Shown here: positions 31,892 through 35,656 of the stretch, piece by piece
Layout: the number at the start of each line of letters is the position of its first letter
Numbering within the stretch: position 1 is the stretch's first letter
NCBI RefSeq assembly: GCF_900107745.1
Contig: NZ_FNRO01000033.1
Coordinates: forward strand, 1 to 35,656
Source of the DNA: Variovorax sp. YR216
Lineage (GTDB): Bacteria; Pseudomonadota; Gammaproteobacteria; Burkholderiales; Burkholderiaceae_C
DNA: 35,656 nt
Direction of reading: 5' to 3'
The notes under the pieces: model-generated
The model's database searches: none
What the model saw: only the letters and a program-made list of their open reading frames with translations
What the model was told of the DNA's origin: nothing
Program-made: the position numbers and the translations under genes

Positions 31892-32884
31892 CTACTCGGG
31901 CTTGATGTTCGCGGCCTTGATGACCTGCGCCCACTTCTCGACTTCAGCCTTCTGGAAGGCTGCGATCTGCGTGGTCGTCATGTCCGCCGGCAGCATGCCG
32001 AAGCTCTTGAGCTTCTCCTGCATGTCGGGCTCCGCGAGGATCGTGCGGATCTCCTTGTGAAGCCGGTCGATGACCGGCGCCGGTGTGCCCGCCGGGACGA
32101 AGATCGCCTGCCACGAAAGCACCTCGAAGTTCTCCAGGCCGTGAATCCCTGATTCGGCGACCGTGGGCACGTCGGGCATCGAAGGCAGCCGCTTGGCCGA
32201 GGTTACTGCGATTGCGCGCAATTTGCCGCTCTGGATGTGCGGGCCCGCGACGACGGTGGTGTCGAACATCATGTCCACCTGGCCACCGATCACGTCCTGG
32301 ATCGCGGGGCCGCTGCCCTTGTAAGGGATGTGCGTGAACTTCACGCCGGACTTGTACGCCAGCAGTTCGAGCGCGAGATGCTGCGAGGTGCCGGTGCCTG
32401 CCGAGGCAGACGACAACCCGCCAGGCTTTGCCTTGCTGGCTTCGAGCACGTCCTTCAGCGTCTTGTAGGGGCTCGCGTGGTTGACCACCAGCACCACCGG
32501 ATTGGTGCCGATCAGCGTCACCGGCGCGAAGGACTTCTGTGGGTCGTAGCCGATCCTCGGGTAGAGGCTGACGTTGATCGCGTGCGAGCTGATCGTGCCG
32601 CCGAGCAGGGTGAGCCCATCGGGCGCGGCACGCGAGGCCATCTCGGAGCCGATGCTGCCGCCCGCGCCGCCCTTATTGTCCACCACCACGGTGGTGCCGA
32701 GCGCGGTGCCCAGCTTCTGCGAGATCAGCCGCGCGAGCACGTCGGTCGTGCCGCCGGCGGGGAAGGGGACCATGTAGGTGATCGTCTTGCCGCTCGGCCA
32801 CTGGGACTGTGCGAAGGTGGGCAAAGAGGGCAAGGCGCCGGCCATTGAGGCGAGCGCGGTTTGGATGAGAGTGCGGCGATGCAT
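31892..32884 (-). CDS. Bug/TctC-family solute-binding protein
   Basis: This 330-residue periplasmic receptor has the leader HRRTLIQTALASMAGALPSLPTFAQ and a mature region with ITYMVPFPAGGTTDVLARLISQ, VVDNKGGAGGSIGSEMASRAAPDG, SSASAGTGTSQHLALELLAYKSG and HIPYKGSGPAIQDVIGGQVDMMFDTT. ATG 32884 is preferred: GGAGA lies eight bases before it, and the longer frame is made of repeat B. It is the last gene of the right-hand operon. No TctA/TctB. Confidence 0.92.
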   Translation of the reverse strand: MHRRTLIQTALASMAGALPSLPTFAQSQWPSGKTITYMVPFPAGGTTDVLARLISQKLGTALGTTVVVDNKGGAGGSIGSEMASRAAPDGLTLLGGTISSHAINVSLYPRIGYDPQKSFAPVTLIGTNPVVLVVNHASPYKTLKDVLEASKAKPGGLSSASAGTGTSQHLALELLAYKSGVKFTHIPYKGSGPAIQDVIGGQVDMMFDTTVVAGPHIQSGKLRAIAVTSAKRLPSMPDVPTVAESGIHGLENFEVLSWQAIFVPAGTPAPVIDRLHKEIRTILAEPDMQEKLKSFGMLPADMTTTQIAAFQKAEVEKWAQVIKAANIKPE

Positions 32885-32907
32885 GAACATGTCTCCAGGG
32901 ATAAAAC

Positions 32908-33010
32908 TCGCCCCCAGGCTCGCGCACTTCGTGTCGCTCTCCACCCCCGACCGGGGGCAATACCAGTGGCCCGGCAAAGCCGGTTCCACGGTATTCCTGA
33001 ACTGGGGGGG
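32908..33010. repeat. dispersed GC-rich repeat, copy B
   Basis: This copy lies in plus orientation between two Bug genes. Terminal arms CCCCCAG (32911-32917) and CTGGGGG (33003-33009) can pair, and inside are CGCACTTCGTGTCGCTCT, CCCCCGACCGGGGG and the hairpin CCGGC-AAA-GCCGG (32971-32983). It aligns with copy A (5597-5689, opposite strand). As RNA on the transcribed minus strand it would fold into a long branched hairpin within the operon. Confidence 0.75.
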
Positions 33011-33031
33011 CCTTTGCGGCGTGTCAGGGCC

Positions 33032-34006
33032 TCAGGGCTTGATGTTGAGCTTGGTGATGAGGTCCTTGTAGTAGGCGTTGTCCTTGGCCAGCGTCGCCTT
33101 GAAGGCCGCTCCGTCGGTGTAGACGTAGCCCAGGTTCAGCTTGTCCATCGCCTCGCGCATCATCGGCTCGGCGGCGGTCTTGGCGGTGATCTCGCGCAGC
33201 TTGGCCATCACTTCGGGCGGCGTGTTCTTGGGTGCGCCGAGGCCGCGCCAAGTGCCGATCGAGACATCGATGCCGCGCTCCTTGGCGGTCGGCACCTTCT
33301 CGAAACCCTTCACGCGCTGGTCCGCCATGACCATCAGCATCTTGAGCTTGCCGGACTGCACATAGGTCGAGACTTCGGCCGGGCTGACCGCGACCGCCTC
33401 GATGTGTCCGCCCAGCAGTGCCAGCACGGCGGGCGCCGCCCCCTGGAACGGGATGTGGCCGAACTTCGCGCCTGTCTTGTCTTCCAGCGCGGCCGCGGCG
33501 AGATGCCAGATCGAGCCGTTGCCGGAGTTGCCGACGCGCACGCTTTCAGGGCTCTTCTTCGCGGCCGCGAGGAATTCCTCGATGGTGTTCCACGGCGCGT
33601 CGGCCTTGACCGTGATCGCGGCCGGATCGGCGTTGAGCTGTGCGATCGGCTGGAAGTCGTCGTAGTTGAACTTGGCGAGGCCGAGGTGCGGCAAGGTCAG
33701 CAGCTCGACCGTGAGCACCGCGAGCTTGTAGCCGTCGGGCTTGGCATTGATGACCTCGGTCCACCCGATCGCTCCGCCCGCGCCCGGACGGTTCACGACG
33801 ACCATGCTTTGCGACATGTGCTTGCGGCTCGCATCCGCGAAGGTGCGCGCGAGGCCGTCGGTGCCGCCACCGGGCTGGTAGGGCACCACGAGCTCGATCG
33901 TGCGGTTGGGGAAGTCCGTCTCCGCCGCGGCCGGTGCGGCCAGGCCGAGCGAGAAGGCGGCCACCGCCGAGATCGCGGCCACGCCGCGCAGAAGGGTCGT
34001 TTTCAA
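33032..34006 (-). CDS. Bug/TctC-family solute-binding protein
   Basis: This is a 324-residue periplasmic binding protein. The leader KTTLLRGVAAISAVAAFSLGLAAPAAA ends in a clean AxA site; then come DFPNRTIELVVPYQPGGGTDGLAR, VVVNRPGAGGAIGWTEVI, VRVGNSGNGSIWHLAAAALEDKTG and HIPFQGAAPAVLALLGGHIEAVA. The start is TTG at 34006, with GGAGA seven bases upstream; upstream in-frame starts run into the SDR gene. It follows the SDR gene by 41 bases and is probably co-transcribed. Confidence 0.92.
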   Translation of the reverse strand: MKTTLLRGVAAISAVAAFSLGLAAPAAAETDFPNRTIELVVPYQPGGGTDGLARTFADASRKHMSQSMVVVNRPGAGGAIGWTEVINAKPDGYKLAVLTVELLTLPHLGLAKFNYDDFQPIAQLNADPAAITVKADAPWNTIEEFLAAAKKSPESVRVGNSGNGSIWHLAAAALEDKTGAKFGHIPFQGAAPAVLALLGGHIEAVAVSPAEVSTYVQSGKLKMLMVMADQRVKGFEKVPTAKERGIDVSIGTWRGLGAPKNTPPEVMAKLREITAKTAAEPMMREAMDKLNLGYVYTDGAAFKATLAKDNAYYKDLITKLNIKP

Positions 34007-34047
34007 GTCTTTGTCTCCGTTGTTGTCGATGGAAAAGCGAACCGTGT

Positions 34048-34812
34048 TCAGGGCATGTACTGACCGCCGTTCACTTCGAGGATCTGCCCGGTGACGTAGC
34101 CCGAAAGCTGCGGCGAGGCGAGATAGAGGAAGGCGCCGACGCAATCGTCCGGATCGCCGATGCGGGCCATCGGGATCGACGCCTTGAAGGATTCGAGCAT
34201 CTGCGGCGTCGAGAAGCGATCGTGGAACGGCGTCTGGATGACGCCGGGCGCGACCGCGTTGACGCGGATGTTGTCGCCGGCGAGTTCTTTCGCGAGCCCG
34301 CGCGTCGCTGTGCTGACGAAGCCCTTCGCACCTGCGTACAGGTAGGCGCCAGGGCCACCGCCGTGGCGCGCGGCGACCGAGGTCACGTTGATGATGGCGC
34401 CCCCGCGTCCCTGCGCGCGCATCAGCGGCACCACCTCGCGGCAGAAGTCCAGCACCGAGCGTGCGTTGATGTGCAGCACCTCGTCGAAGATCCGGTCGTC
34501 GAATTCGGTGATGGGCATCCGCTTGACGAGGCTGCCCGCGTTGTTCACCAGCACGTCGATGCTGCCGAGCCGCTCGTTGACTTCCTTGGCCACCCGCGTG
34601 ATCGCGGCGCTGTCGCGCACGTCGGCCTGCACTGCGAAGGCTTCACCGCCCGCGGCCTTGATGGTTGCGACGACCTGGTGGGCCGCATCGGCGGAACTGT
34701 TGTAGTGCACCGCCACGCGCATGCCCCGCGACGCATACGCAACGGCCACCGCTGCGCCGATGCCGGTGCTGGCGCCGGTGACGAGGGCCGTCTTGTTCTT
34801 GAGGTCTTCCAT
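34048..34812 (-). CDS. SDR-family oxidoreductase
   Basis: This 254-residue classical short-chain dehydrogenase has the nucleotide-binding motif TGASTGIG (12-19), NNAG (90-93), and the catalytic S145, Y159 and K163 (YAGAK). NVRVNAVAPGVIQTP-like text and the C-terminal SGYVTGQILEVNGGQYMP are typical of glucose/3-oxoacyl-reductase-like members. RVAVHYNSS after the second strand suggests NADP preference. ATG 34812 has TGGAG six bases upstream. Its place after a sugar-acid dehydratase points to an aldonate or uronate pathway step. Confidence 0.9.
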   Translation of the reverse strand: MEDLKNKTALVTGASTGIGAAVAVAYASRGMRVAVHYNSSADAAHQVVATIKAAGGEAFAVQADVRDSAAITRVAKEVNERLGSIDVLVNNAGSLVKRMPITEFDDRIFDEVLHINARSVLDFCREVVPLMRAQGRGGAIINVTSVAARHGGGPGAYLYAGAKGFVSTATRGLAKELAGDNIRVNAVAPGVIQTPFHDRFSTPQMLESFKASIPMARIGDPDDCVGAFLYLASPQLSGYVTGQILEVNGGQYMP

Positions 34813-34888
34813 GTGCGACTCCAGGGAGCGAAAAAAAGAAGCACTGTGTTGTAGTCGGCATCGCCGCTGACGTCGACAGCGATGCAGC

Positions 34889-35656
34889 TCAGGTCACTGG
34901 CGCCGGATTGAACAGCACGAGCGCGTTGTGCAGCTTCCACTGCTCGGCCCATGTCTTCTTCCTGCCGCTGGCCACGTCCAGCATGAGGCGAAACAGCTCC
35001 CAGCCCACCTCCTCGATGGTCACTTCGCCATCGGCGATGCGCCCGGCGTTCACATCCATCAGGTCATGCCAGCGCCGCGCCAGGTCGCTGCGCGTGGCCA
35101 CCTTGATCACCGGCACCTCGGCCAGGCCATAGGGCGTGCCCCGCCCGGTGGTGAACACATGCAGGTTGATGCCCGCAGCCACCTGCAGCGTGCCGCAGAT
35201 GAAGTCGCTCGCCGGTGTCGCCGCGTAGATCAGGCCCTTCTGCCGGACCTTCTCGCCCGGCGAGATCACCCCCGAGATCGGCGCGCTGCCCGACTTGACG
35301 ATCGAGCCCATCGCCTTCTCCACGATGTTGGACAGCCCGCCCTTCTTGTTGCCCGGCGTGGTGTTGGCGCTGCGGTCCACCCGGCCCTTGTCCAGGTAGG
35401 CGTCGTACCAGGCCATCTCGCGGATCATCGCCTCGGCCACCTCCGGCGTGGTCGCGCGCGCGGTGAGCTGGTCGATGCCGTCGCGCACCTCGGTGACCTC
35501 GGAGAACATCACGGTGGCCCCCGCGCGCACCAGCAAGTCGGTGCAAAAGCCCACCGCCGGGTTGGCCGTGACCCCCGAGAACGCATCGCTGCCGCCGCAC
35601 TGCACGCCCACCACCAGTTCGCTGGCGGGCACCGTCTCGCGCTGGCGTGCGTTCAG
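34889..35656 (-). CDS. UxaA/GarD-family sugar-acid dehydratase, C-terminal part (partial)
   Basis: The frame is open to the right edge; 255 residues are visible. CGGSDAFSGVTANPAVGFCTDLLV, FSEVTEVRDG, TPGNKKGGLSNIVEKAMGSIVKSGSAPI and DFICGTLQVAAGINLHVFTTGRGTPYGLAEVPVIKVATRS define the altronate/galactarate dehydratase family, which dehydrates sugar acids using Fe(II). The N-terminal SAF domain, which would help separate altronate from galactarate dehydratase, lies outside the window. It is the first visible gene of the right-hand operon, 76 bases before the SDR gene. Confidence 0.93.
   Translation of the reverse strand: MNARQRETVPASELVVGVQCGGSDAFSGVTANPAVGFCTDLLVRAGATVMFSEVTEVRDGIDQLTARATTPEVAEAMIREMAWYDAYLDKGRVDRSANTTPGNKKGGLSNIVEKAMGSIVKSGSAPISGVISPGEKVRQKGLIYAATPASDFICGTLQVAAGINLHVFTTGRGTPYGLAEVPVIKVATRSDLARRWHDLMDVNAGRIADGEVTIEEVGWELFRLMLDVASGRKKTWAEQWKLHNALVLFNPAPVT

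Noticed and set aside
34855..34888. Terminator between the dehydratase and SDR genes
   Set aside because: A CATCGC/GCGATG dyad is present, but the stem is interrupted and the T-run is about 15 bases away; it is not convincing.
1..35656. CRISPR array, tRNA, rRNA, prophage or insertion sequence
   Set aside because: No regularly spaced repeats, tRNA-like cloverleaf, transposase, integrase or phage structural gene could be recognised on either strand.

Overview
The window is about 35.7 kb of a high-GC beta-proteobacterial chromosome, most likely Variovorax or a close relative in the Comamonadaceae (Burkholderiales). The clues are a grpE-dnaK-dnaJ cluster with sigma-32 type promoters, four Bug/TctC-type solute-binding proteins without membrane partners, a short GCTA...TAGC palindrome of the kind common in Comamonadaceae, and GC-rich intergenic repeats of a type I associate with Variovorax. 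The assignment rests on gene content and repeats only.

Positions 1-3340 are an accessory patch with lower GC and mixed codon use. It holds the tail of an unknown gene, an OLD-family ATPase/TOPRIM nuclease and, divergently, a ParB-domain protein with a basic N-terminal segment. The intergenic region between these two is rich in dyads. The right edge abuts a PA0069-type radical-SAM gene that has lost its N-terminus and the first cluster cysteine, so the patch probably arrived by a deletion-insertion that broke that gene.

Positions 4121-10122 (minus strand) are an RND efflux operon in the order pump, adaptor, outer-membrane factor. A dispersed repeat forms the N-terminus of the outer-membrane factor. 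From 10201 come gluconokinase and then a compact minus-strand operon (10714-15088) encoding an aldo/keto reductase, a fuconolactonase-like hydrolase, an alpha/beta hydrolase, S-formylglutathione hydrolase and a DEDDy exonuclease. Divergent from it are aroQ and tag.

Positions 16262-21015 (minus) are the conserved stress operon prkA(yeaG)-yeaH/yhbH-spoVR, with a well-spaced sigma-54 type promoter candidate upstream. Positions 21521-26055 are a GntR-centred catabolic locus: FAH-family hydrolase plus Bug protein on one strand; GntR regulator, second Bug protein and a leaderless ModA-like binding protein on the other. Repeated ACCAA half-sites lie in both control regions.

Positions 26048-29970 (minus) are grpE-dnaK-dnaJ with two sigma-32 promoter candidates and a strong dnaK/dnaJ intergenic hairpin. 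Next come an FKBP-type PPIase, an HxlR-like regulator and phosphatidylserine decarboxylase (psd). The right end (31892-35656, minus) reads as a sugar-acid catabolic operon: a UxaA/GarD-type dehydratase (cut by the window edge), an SDR oxidoreductase and two more Bug proteins separated by a second copy of the dispersed repeat. I saw no tRNA, rRNA, CRISPR array, transposase or integrase. The best candidate for something new is the OLD nuclease/ParB pair with its dyad-rich control region; the exapted repeats and the GntR locus follow.
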